From RBG-16-34-14 sp963798865 (GTDB taxonomy: Bacteria > Bacteroidota > Ignavibacteria > Ignavibacteriales > Ignavibacteriaceae), in assembly GCA_963798865.1 (NCBI GenBank), contig CAWCVZ010000022.1, positions 248,001-312,000 on the forward strand: a stretch of 64,000 bases of DNA. Reading direction: 5' to 3'. The notes beneath the pieces were generated by a model. That model was not told the origin of the DNA, ran no database searches, and saw only the letters and a list, made by a program, of their open reading frames with translations. Positions 44,328 through 53,630 of this stretch are shown here, one piece after another. How positions within the stretch are numbered: the first letter of the stretch is position 1; the number at the start of each line of letters is the position of its first letter. A program made the position numbers and the translations under genes.

Positions 44328-47300
44328 TTAGTTAACTATACAACGGTTATGATTAATTGAAAAAATACATTTGGAGCAATGATCAAGATTTTTTTTGTAT
44401 GTACCCAACCTTGTTTCCTGCACCATCTTATTAACTGCAGTTTTAATTTCTTGCAGTTCATTTTTTTTGAACTTGATTGAAGTTATTTCATCAGGGTACT
44501 TGATGAAAATAATTTTCAGTTCAAAATTTTCAATATTCTTATATAAACGGCTTACAATATAGGAATAAAATTTTAATTGAGTTAAATATGATTCAAATCT
44601 TTTCTGAATTTCATCTTTCTTTATATCATCAGTTTTGAAATCAATTATTGTGGCTTGCTTATTTTCAATTGCAATCCGGTCAATAATTCCAAATAGAAAA
44701 TAATCACCTTCCTTTGAGTAAACTTCAAACTCACTCTGGTAATTTTTTAAACCTGCTACTTCAGAGTATACTGTAGATTCATAATAGTTCACCAAGTCTA
44801 AAACGATTTCATTTGTAAAACTATTGAAGAAAGAATCGTTTTCATCAATTATCTGAAATTCTTCCTTCACCATCAAACTTACTTCTTTTTTCAATTCAGA
44901 TTTTTCTGTTTCTCTTTGCAATATTTTATGAATTATTCTTCCTTTAACATCTCCGTAACTATGTGAAGACTTTTCTTCTTCATCTTTTACTCCATTTTCT
45001 TCCAGCGGATTGAATTCATGTTTCTTTGCTTTTAATTCTTTTCTCCAATCACCAAAATGTTCCATAAGTTTTGTGAATCCATACTCATAAGTAAGCTGAT
45101 ATTTTACCTGGCATTGGGTAAAAATAGAAAGTTTTGTTGCTGAAATTATTTCTCCTTCAGGCAGATCATTAATTTTTTCGATGTTCAGATTCTCAGGCAA
45201 AAATATTTCATTCCCTATACTCTCAAATTTTTCAAACTCATCTATTTTTTTTATGATTGGAACAGATAGTGCTATATTTCCTTCTACGGTTGAATAACTG
45301 TCATTTTTCTTTTTTAGAAATTTAATCCGGGAAGAAATTTTGTATTCTTCAGAATCAAAATCCGGTTTAAGGCTTTCGGAAAGTAACCCGATAAAAGAAG
45401 CATTACTATATTTGTAATCTTTTTTATAAGATGTGGAGATAAAAAGATAATCCATCGCTCTTGTAATGCCCACATAAAGCAATCTTTTTATTTCGGCAAT
45501 ATCTTTTTTCTTTGCAATATGACTAAAAATATTTGCTACAGGGGCAGCTTCATATTCAGAAAAATAATTTTCATTTAACGGCACTTTTGTAAGCAGACCA
45601 ATCTTTTTTGCAACAGTAATTTTTTTTGAACTCACAGAATCCATCGGCGCTTTTTCATCGCACTTATACAAAAACACTACTTTAAACTCCAAACCTTTTG
45701 CCTGGTGAAGAGTCATTATCTTTACAGAATTTGATTCTTCTGCAACCAAAGCTTGTGCTTCTTCTTCGGTTCTTTCAATAGATTCCTTGAGAAAATTCAG
45801 ATAGTCATAAACTGTCCTGAAAGATTGCTGATTAAACGCTGTTGTTAGATTAATTAGCTTTTCAAGGTTTGCTAATTCCTGCCTGCCATTTATTTTTGAA
45901 GCGAGAACAGATAAATAACTTGTTTCGTTTAATATTTTCCTAAGAAGAATTGTCGGCTCATAGCTTTTTACGAGCACAAGATTTTCATTTATTCTATTAT
46001 AAGAATCTAAAACCGCCGGATTGGTTTTACAATAATTATAAAATTTATCCCAGTATCTTTCTCCTGGTTTTCGTGAGATTTCAAAAATTTGCGAATCTGA
46101 AAGATTGAAAAACGGAGATCTTAAAATTCCAACAAGTGCAGTGTTATTATTCCTATCAAGTAAAAAACTGAAATAGTTATATATATCATAAACACTTTGC
46201 TTCTGATAAAAACCTGTTCCACCAACTACACTAAACGGAATTTTATTGTTTGCAAATATTTTTTCAAGATCATTAAAATTTTTTCGCTTCCTAACAAGAA
46301 CAGCAATATCACTCCAATTTATGTTTCCGTTTGCTTCGTTAAAAAGTTTCAGAATTCTTTTTGCAACAAGTTTAGGTTCTGAGTTCTCAGATTTCTCATC
46401 TTCATCACCGATTAGAAACTCAACTTTTCCTTTTATATTCTCATTTCTTGCACAAACCAATTCAGAATATTCAACTTCATTATAAAACTCGTTCGGTTCA
46501 TTAAAGAGGTTTTTAAAAACCGAATTTGTGAAGAGGCAAATTTCCGGAGCCATTCTAAAGCTATCGGGCAAAGTGAGAAGAAAATCCTTACCGGAAGCAT
46601 CTTCAATATTTTTTTTAGTTTCAGAAAAAACTTCAAGTTCTGCATCGCGGAACATATATATACTTTGTTTTTCGTCGCCAACAACAAAAAGGTTCCCTGT
46701 TTTCAGGTCATCCAGGATAGGAAGGAAAATATTGTATTGAACTTCATTTGTATCCTGGTATTCATCTACCATTATGTACTTATATTTTTCTGATAGTGCC
46801 TGCTTGACATTTTTGTTTTTTAGAATTTTTCTTGTGTGCAAAAGGATATCTTCAAAATCCAGGTAACCTTTTTCTTTTTTCTTTTCTTCATATAGACTTG
46901 CAGCTTTGTTAAAAAACTTTATCGTTTTCTTCCCAAACTTTGCAAGTTCTGCCTCTATTTCAAGATGATTATCAGTCTCAATACTATTTTTTATTTCTTT
47001 AAAAAACTGTTCAATGTATTCCACTTCGCCAGGTAACCTGTTTTGTATTTCACGAGGGAGATAATCTTTAATTTTTATTGTTCCACTTTTTGTGCAAACA
47101 AGCTCTTGAATTTCGTTAATAATCCTGATATATCTTTCAGGAGTTAAATTAGCATTCAATTCATCAATTAAAGCTGCGGCAGGCATTGCATTTTTATTTT
47201 TCCTGCTAACATTCAAAACAGCATTATTTATCGTGCTCAGGTTTTTAACAAAAACATCTTTCTTCTTTACAAAAATTTTATTAACCAGGTCCTTGAAAGT

Positions 47301-47924
47301 TTCATAAAAATGTCCGGTTATTTCCGTTTCGGATTTTCGATAAACCATTTCTACAAGATCAAAAACATTTTTTCTGTTTTTAATTAGAGAGAATAATTCT
47401 CCTGCAAAAATAATTTTTGAAGCAAATATTCTTATAAGATATTTTAAATCTTCAGAATCCTCCGGGTTATCAAAAGCTGATTTGATTGTTTCTTCAACTG
47501 AAAGTTCCACCAGTTCGTTTGAAAGAATTTCATCAATTGCCTGGAAGTTTGCATCCAGCGAAGCTTCAACAGGATATTCTTTGAGGATATCAATACAAAA
47601 TGAATGAATAGTAGAAATGTTTGCAGAAACGAGCTGCCTTCTGATTTTTTCCAGCTTTATTCTTAGCTCATCATCAGGGTTTTGAGATAGCTTTCGATCA
47701 ACTTCACCTGCAATTTTTCTGTAAAGCTCCCCTGCTGCCTTATCAGTAAAAGTAATTGCAGCAATATTTCTTAAAGAAATATTTTCATTCAAAGCTATTT
47801 CAAGATATCTTTTTGAAAGAACAAATGTTTTTCCGGAACCGGCATTTGCAGTGAGCGATATATGATTTTTATAATTTAATGCCGAAGCCTGGTGAGGAGT
47901 TAAAATATTTTCAATAACATTCAT
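44328..47924 (-). CDS. addA: AddA-like UvrD/PcrA-type helicase with C-terminal nuclease
   Basis: 1198 residues. The SF1A helicase core has Walker A AGSGKT (28-33), FTDKAAGELYRKI (motif Ia), VDEYQDTNEVQYNI (motif II), GDEKQSIYMFRDAE (motif III) and IMTLHQAKGLEFKVVFLY and LLYVGITRAMDYLFIS (motifs V and VI). A PD-(D/E)XK nuclease lies at the C-terminus (FGIIDRIAIENK, IIDFKTDD). C938 (TQCQVKYQ) together with C1183, C1186 and C1195 fits the four-cysteine Fe-S nuclease pattern seen in AddB and Cas4. It should process double-strand breaks for recombination. Its start overlaps the NtrY-like kinase stop by four bases. No AddB is in the window. Confidence 0.92.
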   Translation of the reverse strand: MNVIENILTPHQASALNYKNHISLTANAGSGKTFVLSKRYLEIALNENISLRNIAAITFTDKAAGELYRKIAGEVDRKLSQNPDDELRIKLEKIRRQLVSANISTIHSFCIDILKEYPVEASLDANFQAIDEILSNELVELSVEETIKSAFDNPEDSEDLKYLIRIFASKIIFAGELFSLIKNRKNVFDLVEMVYRKSETEITGHFYETFKDLVNKIFVKKKDVFVKNLSTINNAVLNVSRKNKNAMPAAALIDELNANLTPERYIRIINEIQELVCTKSGTIKIKDYLPREIQNRLPGEVEYIEQFFKEIKNSIETDNHLEIEAELAKFGKKTIKFFNKAASLYEEKKKEKGYLDFEDILLHTRKILKNKNVKQALSEKYKYIMVDEYQDTNEVQYNIFLPILDDLKTGNLFVVGDEKQSIYMFRDAELEVFSETKKNIEDASGKDFLLTLPDSFRMAPEICLFTNSVFKNLFNEPNEFYNEVEYSELVCARNENIKGKVEFLIGDEDEKSENSEPKLVAKRILKLFNEANGNINWSDIAVLVRKRKNFNDLEKIFANNKIPFSVVGGTGFYQKQSVYDIYNYFSFLLDRNNNTALVGILRSPFFNLSDSQIFEISRKPGERYWDKFYNYCKTNPAVLDSYNRINENLVLVKSYEPTILLRKILNETSYLSVLASKINGRQELANLEKLINLTTAFNQQSFRTVYDYLNFLKESIERTEEEAQALVAEESNSVKIMTLHQAKGLEFKVVFLYKCDEKAPMDSVSSKKITVAKKIGLLTKVPLNENYFSEYEAAPVANIFSHIAKKKDIAEIKRLLYVGITRAMDYLFISTSYKKDYKYSNASFIGLLSESLKPDFDSEEYKISSRIKFLKKKNDSYSTVEGNIALSVPIIKKIDEFEKFESIGNEIFLPENLNIEKINDLPEGEIISATKLSIFTQCQVKYQLTYEYGFTKLMEHFGDWRKELKAKKHEFNPLEENGVKDEEEKSSHSYGDVKGRIIHKILQRETEKSELKKEVSLMVKEEFQIIDENDSFFNSFTNEIVLDLVNYYESTVYSEVAGLKNYQSEFEVYSKEGDYFLFGIIDRIAIENKQATIIDFKTDDIKKDEIQKRFESYLTQLKFYSYIVSRLYKNIENFELKIIFIKYPDEITSIKFKKNELQEIKTAVNKMVQETRLGTYKKNLDHCSKCIFSINHNRCIVN

Positions 47925-50918
47925 TTGTCTAATTTAGGAATTGTAATTTGAAAAGATGTCCCATTTTCTGATGTTTTAGACAAGATAATATTCCCATTTA
48001 TTCCTTCCAAAAATCTTTTTGAAAGCTTAAGACCTATTCCCATACCCTTCTCTTTTGAAGTAAAACCCGGTTCAAAAATTTTATCCCTGTCTTTTTCAAT
48101 AATTCCGTTTCCATCATCTGAAAAAATAATAATGAAATTATTTTCATTTGAATCAAGATCAATTTTAATCTGTGTCGCATCGGCCTGAATTGAATTCCTT
48201 ACAAGATTAATAATCATTCTCCTAAGCTGGTTTTTATCCGCTTCTATATTTGAAGATTTAACTGACGAAGTAAATGTTATTTTAATTTTTTCGTCAACAA
48301 AAAGATTTAAAGTATCATTAATTACTTCCTGAAGATTTACTTTTTCAAATTTCAGGCTGGGCATTTTTGCAAATCTTGAAAATTCAGTTGCGATTGAACT
48401 AAGGTTTTCAATTTGCCCAAGAATTGTTTGTGTTACTTTTTCAAAAATAGAATCAAATTTTTCAGATTTTTCCCTGTAAGATGCAACAAGCTGCTGAACG
48501 GCAAGCTTTAGAGGAGTTAACGGGTTTTTAATTTCATGAGCAACCTGTTTTGCCATTTCTTTCCACGCATTTTCCCTTTCAAGCTCGGCAAGCTCAACCT
48601 GGTTTTTTTGCAATTCATTTGTCATCTGGTTAAAACTTTTTATAAGATCTTTAACCTCTCCTTTTTCTTTATTAACAAGTTTAATATTTAAATCACCTTG
48701 CGAAACAGAAATTGTTGCCTTTGTTAGTTTCCTGATTGGTGCTGAAATATTATTTGCCAGAATTGTACTAGAGAAAATTATTATTATTACTGCGAGCGAA
48801 TAAATTCCAAACAAAAAAACGTCCATATCCATTGTTGAATAAATTATATCAACTTTATTAAACGCATCGTTAACACCAATTATAATTGTCTTACTATCAA
48901 TATCAATTTTTTTATAGTATGAATCATAAAAATAATTTTCAATATTCTCGCGTGTTAGATATTCTTCGTAGCTAAGATAATTTAAATGATAATATGCCTG
49001 CGGATTAAGCTTTGCAGTAAAAAATCCTGAGCCATAATAATTTTCTCTTGAATTAAAAATCTGCTCAGTGTTATTATAAGCTCCAAAAGAGATACCTAAT
49101 TCTTTTCCCGCATTAGTAAAAATTGCATTAAGATCTCTTCTCGGGATATTTTTCTTTTTGCTCTAGGATATGATTTTCAAGATATTTTAAACGTTCATTC
49201 AATTCATTTATTACAGCTGTGCGCGTTCTTTCTTTAACAATTTCCCTGTTGTAAATAGCAAGAACCACAACGGGAATTATAGATATAATAAGGAAAGCAA
49301 TTAACAACTGTCCTCTGAAAGTATAGTTAATTTTTTTAAACTTTAAGAGAAAAATCCCCAATAAAAGAATCAGTATAAATAAACTATGTATTACAAAAAG
49401 TTTAAAGAAATTAAACAGATTCCAGGTTAGCTGCTTTTCTTTAAGAAGAATGGCGGTTACTTTTTCTTTTCCATCAACTACAGATTTGGTAAGATAGGCA
49501 AGATATTTTTCTTCATTAAGAGTAAGGTTAACCCATGCATCATTATCCTGGGAATATTCTGCATGCCATATTGGTTCAACATGATCACGTGAAGGATAAA
49601 TATCTCCATAAACCCTGCTTACTTTGGAATCAGTAAACTCGAATACTTTAAGTTCGCTTATATCAACAACAGGACTTAATATACTATTACCCGATTTCAT
49701 AAAATCGGGAAAATTTTTATTACCGAACAATTGAAGATCATACACAATAGTTGCAGAAATATACCCAACAATTATATCGCGGTCTTTAACTTCGATAATG
49801 CCGGTAAAAACCTGTTCATATTCTTTAGATAAATTTTCAGGTTTAAATATTTTAAAGCCATTTTTATTAAAATCTCCAAAATCAGAATAAGTTATATCCG
49901 GTTTCTCAATTCCAATAGAAAAACTTCCAATTATTTCTTTATTCCGGTTAAATATTGAAACAGATGAGTGAAGTGATTCAATCTGCAAAGAGCTGTTGCT
50001 CCAGATTAAAAAAGCAACCGCATCATAATTTGTATCCTTCTTTAAAAATGAAGTTACAAACTTTTCATCTTTTGCAGTGTTTTTTAATGTTTCAACAATG
50101 TGAAACCGTATTAAATTATCATTAGGTCTGTTTATTTCATACGCAACTGTTTTCAGAGAATTTCTTTCAAGGAAGAGATTAAAATGATTCATCATTATAA
50201 TAACAAGCACAGAAGCAACCAATGCTGCATAAATGTAATTGTAAAGACTAATTTCTTTTTTATAAAAATGATTTGACAGAAGAAAGACAAAACCAACAAT
50301 CAAAAAAAGAAGTAAAGGAGTGATTAATGGCTGGCTTTGTACCAAATAAAAAATTAATCCAAGAATCTCAAGTGAAATGAATAAAATAATAAAGATTTTT
50401 TTTTCGGTTTGGTGGAAAAAACTTTTGAAGAAATAAAAAATTATCAAAATAAAACTGCATAGAAGTAAAACACTGCCTAAACCAAAAATAAACACATTCA
50501 CATTCATTGATAATGATGGAAGATCGGGAATGAGATCTGGCTCTTTAAAATATCTGATTGTAGAATCAAAAATGATACTCTTTAATGTGGCAGCGACAGC
50601 TCTTATTGAAAGAAAAAAAGTTAGAGATAAAAATAAAATGATTACAATATTTATTTTACTTCTTTTCCCGGGGTTATCTTTAACATAAGCCAGAACATTT
50701 CTGAACAGATAAACAGAAATTATTAAGAATAAAATTGCAGTAATAAAAAATTCTATTGGAGATTTTACAACTCCGCCCGCAAATGTCGATGAAAAATACG
50801 CAGGATCAACCAATGCCCCGCTTAAAAACCTTGAAGGGAAATTAAGAGAGTAAAGAAGAATTCTTAAAAGAAAAAAATAAATCAGTAAAACAGAAATTTT
50901 AATAATCCTGAATTTCAA
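47921..50918 (-). CDS. NtrY-like membrane sensor histidine kinase, frameshifted
   Basis: The two parts join through one surplus base near 49144-49147 (CCCGAGAAGAGATC where CCCGAGAGATC reads PERDLNAIFTNAGKELG). The corrected protein has 998 residues: about seven N-terminal helices, an extracytoplasmic domain, a HAMP domain (LANNISAPIRKLTKATISV), HisKA with His in MAKQVAHEIKNPLTPLKLAVQQL, and HATPase motifs (LVRNSIQAD, GNGIIEKDRDK, GMGIGLKLSKRF). The HEIKNPLTPLKLAVQ context is typical of NtrY-type kinases. No cognate NtrX-like regulator is adjacent. It overlaps addA and the upstream gene by four bases each, indicating one operon. Confidence 0.9.
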
Positions 50919-51748
50919 TTCTTTAAAATCTTTTTAAATCCAAAAGCGGCACAAAGAAATGCAACTATTACAAGTATAACCTGGATATTATCCGAAACCT
51001 GGTTTACAGAATTTATTCCAGAAGAAAGAGTGGGTTTATAAAAATTTACAGTCCCGATTTTATTATTCATATTGTTCAAAAGATCAAAAGAATATTTTCT
51101 TCCATCTTTTGATTTTTCAGAAAAGGGGTTATAGGAAATCTCGAATTGCGTATAAAAGTTTTCGTTTAATTCATCTGTTAAGTTTATATGGACATAGTAA
51201 GGGTTTTGAAGTGTGTAATGTTTTTCAAGTGGTATTGAAAGAACCAGATAAAAGTTATCATGTTCAAGAGTTAAAGTATCAACAACCGAGAGATAAGTCA
51301 CCAATTCAGTATTATGGAAATATGTTTGCCCAAGAGGATATGCCAAAGGAAAAACATTCTCCTGTTTTACAGCAATATTTTCATTCCACGCAATTATTCT
51401 TCCATTTGGAGCTAAAACTTCTACAGAATATTTTGCAAACCTGTCTTCGTTAACAAGCTTAATAAGCTCACGGTAAGAAGTATTCGGGGGGCTTAAGACT
51501 GTATTTAATTCTTTTTTAAGATTAGATTTTATTGATAGAAGATCCGATTCTTTTTTGTTAAAAATATTATTTACAGAATTTTCAATCTCTTTTATTTTAT
51601 TATCGAGCTCTTCATTCCAGTTATTTTCTTTAACATTAATAATAACTGGAGTAAATATTCCGATTACCAAAACAAGAAATAAAATAAAAAAGACGATAGT
51701 AAAAAATTTTCTATCGCCTTTTAGAATCCGGATAATTTTATTGAACAT
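50915..51748 (-). CDS. Putative membrane protein of the sensor-kinase operon
   Basis: 277 residues, not recognised. A membrane helix near the N-terminus (about 15-37) and another near the C-terminus (about 252-270) bracket a ~210-residue extracytoplasmic domain with an N-terminal coiled segment (NNWNEELDNKIKEIENSVNNIF, about 40-60). That layout resembles a sensory periplasmic domain with a tether. Its four-base overlap with the kinase stop/start and one-base contact with the DUF4783 gene suggest a partner or ligand-presenting protein for the kinase. This is a contextual proposal; no domain match was seen. Confidence 0.6.
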   Translation of the reverse strand: MFNKIIRILKGDRKFFTIVFFILFLVLVIGIFTPVIINVKENNWNEELDNKIKEIENSVNNIFNKKESDLLSIKSNLKKELNTVLSPPNTSYRELIKLVNEDRFAKYSVEVLAPNGRIIAWNENIAVKQENVFPLAYPLGQTYFHNTELVTYLSVVDTLTLEHDNFYLVLSIPLEKHYTLQNPYYVHINLTDELNENFYTQFEISYNPFSEKSKDGRKYSFDLLNNMNNKIGTVNFYKPTLSSGINSVNQVSDNIQVILVIVAFLCAAFGFKKILKN

Positions 51749-52200
51749 TAATTTATGGTTATTTGTGTTATCTTCCAGCTTTTTCCGAACCTATTCAGAG
51801 AAATATATACCTGTGCAGAGTTCCTTTTTCCTTTATATTCATAATTATAAATACCAGTTGCGTATGGTGTATCTTCTGCAGAGTTCAAATTATCAAAACG
51901 AAAAGAATTAACATTATATATCCTAAAAAAGTCCTCCAATACATAATATGCCTGGTTAGAGGAATAATAACCTCTAATTCCGTTAGATAGGCTTAAATAA
52001 GTTTGAGATGCAAGGTAACCTGAAAGAGCTGAAGTATTCCCTTTTGAAATTGCAATCTCTATATTGTTAAAAATATTTTGTTTAACAACAACATTTTTGC
52101 TTGAATCAAATTTATTTAAATAATTTCTTTCCTGGGCGGAAGATGAGCCAAGAAAAATTATTATGAGAAATAGGTTATATATTGTCAAATATTTAATCAT
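51748..52200 (-). CDS. DUF4783 family secreted protein (NTF2-like)
   Basis: About 150 residues from ATG 52200 (an in-frame TTG lies at 52218 but no known N-terminus requires it). A signal peptide (MIKYLTIYNLFLIIIFLGSSSA) precedes a compact domain with IFNNIEIAISKGNTSALSGYLASQTYLSLSNGIRGYYSSNQAYYVLEDFF and GKRNSAQVYISLNRFGKSWKITQITI, which match the DUF4783 NTF2-like fold. Such proteins usually bind small ligands in a cone-shaped cavity. The gene begins the minus-strand operon with the membrane protein and NtrY-like kinase. Confidence 0.8.
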   Translation of the reverse strand: MIKYLTIYNLFLIIIFLGSSSAQERNYLNKFDSSKNVVVKQNIFNNIEIAISKGNTSALSGYLASQTYLSLSNGIRGYYSSNQAYYVLEDFFRIYNVNSFRFDNLNSAEDTPYATGIYNYEYKGKRNSAQVYISLNRFGKSWKITQITIN

Positions 52201-52289
52201 CTCTGCAAAACACTTCAAATTTAATCAATAATTAAGAGTAAATCTATTCTTCATCTGCTTGAATAAGTTCCATCTCGATTTAAAACTAT

Positions 52290-52312
52290 GCCGCAGCATA
52301 AAAAGCTGCGGC
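52290..52312. terminator. GC-rich hairpin, possible terminator of the FN3 lipoprotein gene
   Basis: GCCGCAGC-ATAAAAA-GCTGCGGC is a perfect 8-bp stem. It lies 32 bases beyond the lipoprotein stop. On the minus strand it is followed by ATAGTTTTAAA, a weak T-rich tail, so it could terminate minus-strand transcription. Confidence 0.6.
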
Positions 52313-52343
52313 TTCATATCTATTCAAATTTATTTTAACTTTT

Positions 52344-53183
52344 TTACTCGACATTAATTCTATTCTGTGTTAGTTTTTTATTTCCAGTTAATGGACCACG
52401 TTCAGTTCCTCTTACTTTAGGTTTCAGTTGATTGTTACCTTCTGCAACCTGGTAAGCCCAGTCAAAAACAACCCTGTCATTAGTGATATTTTTTATCCTG
52501 ACCTTTGCAAAATGATTATCCCAGGTCCAGACTACATAAGTATGCCCTACCCTGGCAACTTCATATTTATCCGGAGCCCAACCGGAAGTTGGAGCAAAAG
52601 GAATATCATAAATATCATTTGTTGGACCCATATCTTTTATATCAGTGTCGTCCCAGACATTCAAATAATATTCACCATCAAATAATTCAAAGAACACATC
52701 TGATTCAGGAGAGGCATCATAAGGAACAACTGAGTATTCAGAAAAACCATAACCTGAGTTCTGAGGAAATCTATGGAAATCAAATATTGACTGGTTAAAA
52801 CCTTCTGGTCTTGGTGTAGCATAAATAACATCAAAACTTAATTCACTTTCGTTGCCATTATAGTCATATGCAGTAACAGCGTAATAATACGTAACACCAT
52901 TATCTACATCGCGGTCAATAAAATAATTCGTTTCTGTAGAGCCGATCAATTCATATCTTCCATCATATTCATAACTATAATAAACATTGTAACCTGCTAC
53001 ATCAGATTCTCTATTTTCATTCCAGTAAAGATCAACACGGTTATCTCCATTTACAACTACAATACCTGTTGGTTCTGCTGGCGGAGTGTAATCGTAAACT
53101 TGTTCGTGTGGATCATTAATGTTGCAGGCAGTAATAAATATGGAAGTTATTAAAGCTAAAATGTATTTGGTTATCTTTTTCAT
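52344..53183 (-). CDS. Fibronectin type III lipoprotein
   Basis: 279 residues. A lipoprotein signal sequence ends at ITSIFITAC (Cys near residue 20). A fibronectin type III domain (about 35-125, PAEPTGIVVVNGDNRVDLYWNENRESDVAGYNVYYSYEYDG … YYYAVTAYDYNGNESELS) is followed by a unique C-terminal domain of about 150 residues rich in Tyr, Trp and Asp (FSEYSVVPYDASPESDVFFELFDGEYYLNVW … TYVVWTWDNHFAKVRIKNI). The latter is not recognised. Probably surface-anchored. The gene stands alone, followed by a GC-rich hairpin. Confidence 0.82.
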   Translation of the reverse strand: MKKITKYILALITSIFITACNINDPHEQVYDYTPPAEPTGIVVVNGDNRVDLYWNENRESDVAGYNVYYSYEYDGRYELIGSTETNYFIDRDVDNGVTYYYAVTAYDYNGNESELSFDVIYATPRPEGFNQSIFDFHRFPQNSGYGFSEYSVVPYDASPESDVFFELFDGEYYLNVWDDTDIKDMGPTNDIYDIPFAPTSGWAPDKYEVARVGHTYVVWTWDNHFAKVRIKNITNDRVVFDWAYQVAEGNNQLKPKVRGTERGPLTGNKKLTQNRINVE

Positions 53184-53630
53184 TTCCGACCTCTTTTGAT
53201 ATTCATTTTTATTTCATTTAACCCAAAGCAAATGCCATCAAAATAAGTCTCTTTTCTTTACTTTTTGAAGATTTTCAAATGATTTGGTGTATAGATTCAT
53301 ATACAAAGTGTATAGAATAATTTTTGAGTTTCATACGACATAATTTGTTTCTGAAATATCAAAAGGAAAGTAAATTCAAATTTCTGTTTTTCAATAGTTA
53401 GAGGTTGTTGTTTTGCTTTTTATTTTTTCCGGGGAATAAATTTAGTCGTATGTTTGAAACAGATTTTAGTTTAAGTTGAAATAAAATTAAGCGAGGGAGG
53501 ACATCTCATTTAAATACAAAATTCCTTCAGCAAAAATTATTTTTTTATTTTCAGGAACCTGGTCAGTTAATGAGAGTAAAATCACTCAACTTTGCCTGGT
53601 ACTCTTTATTAAATTTTAAAAGAGTGAAAA
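53184..53630. other. Intergenic region upstream of the alpha-2-macroglobulin gene
   Basis: The 447 bases separate divergent genes and should contain both promoters. A dyad TGTATA-GATTCA-TATACA lies at 53288-53305, with GTGTATAG repeated just after it. Complementary GTTTCATACGAC (53328-53339) and GTCGTATG (53445-53452) lie 105 bases apart and could pair in the leader. I see no RNA gene or open frame. Confidence 0.5.
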
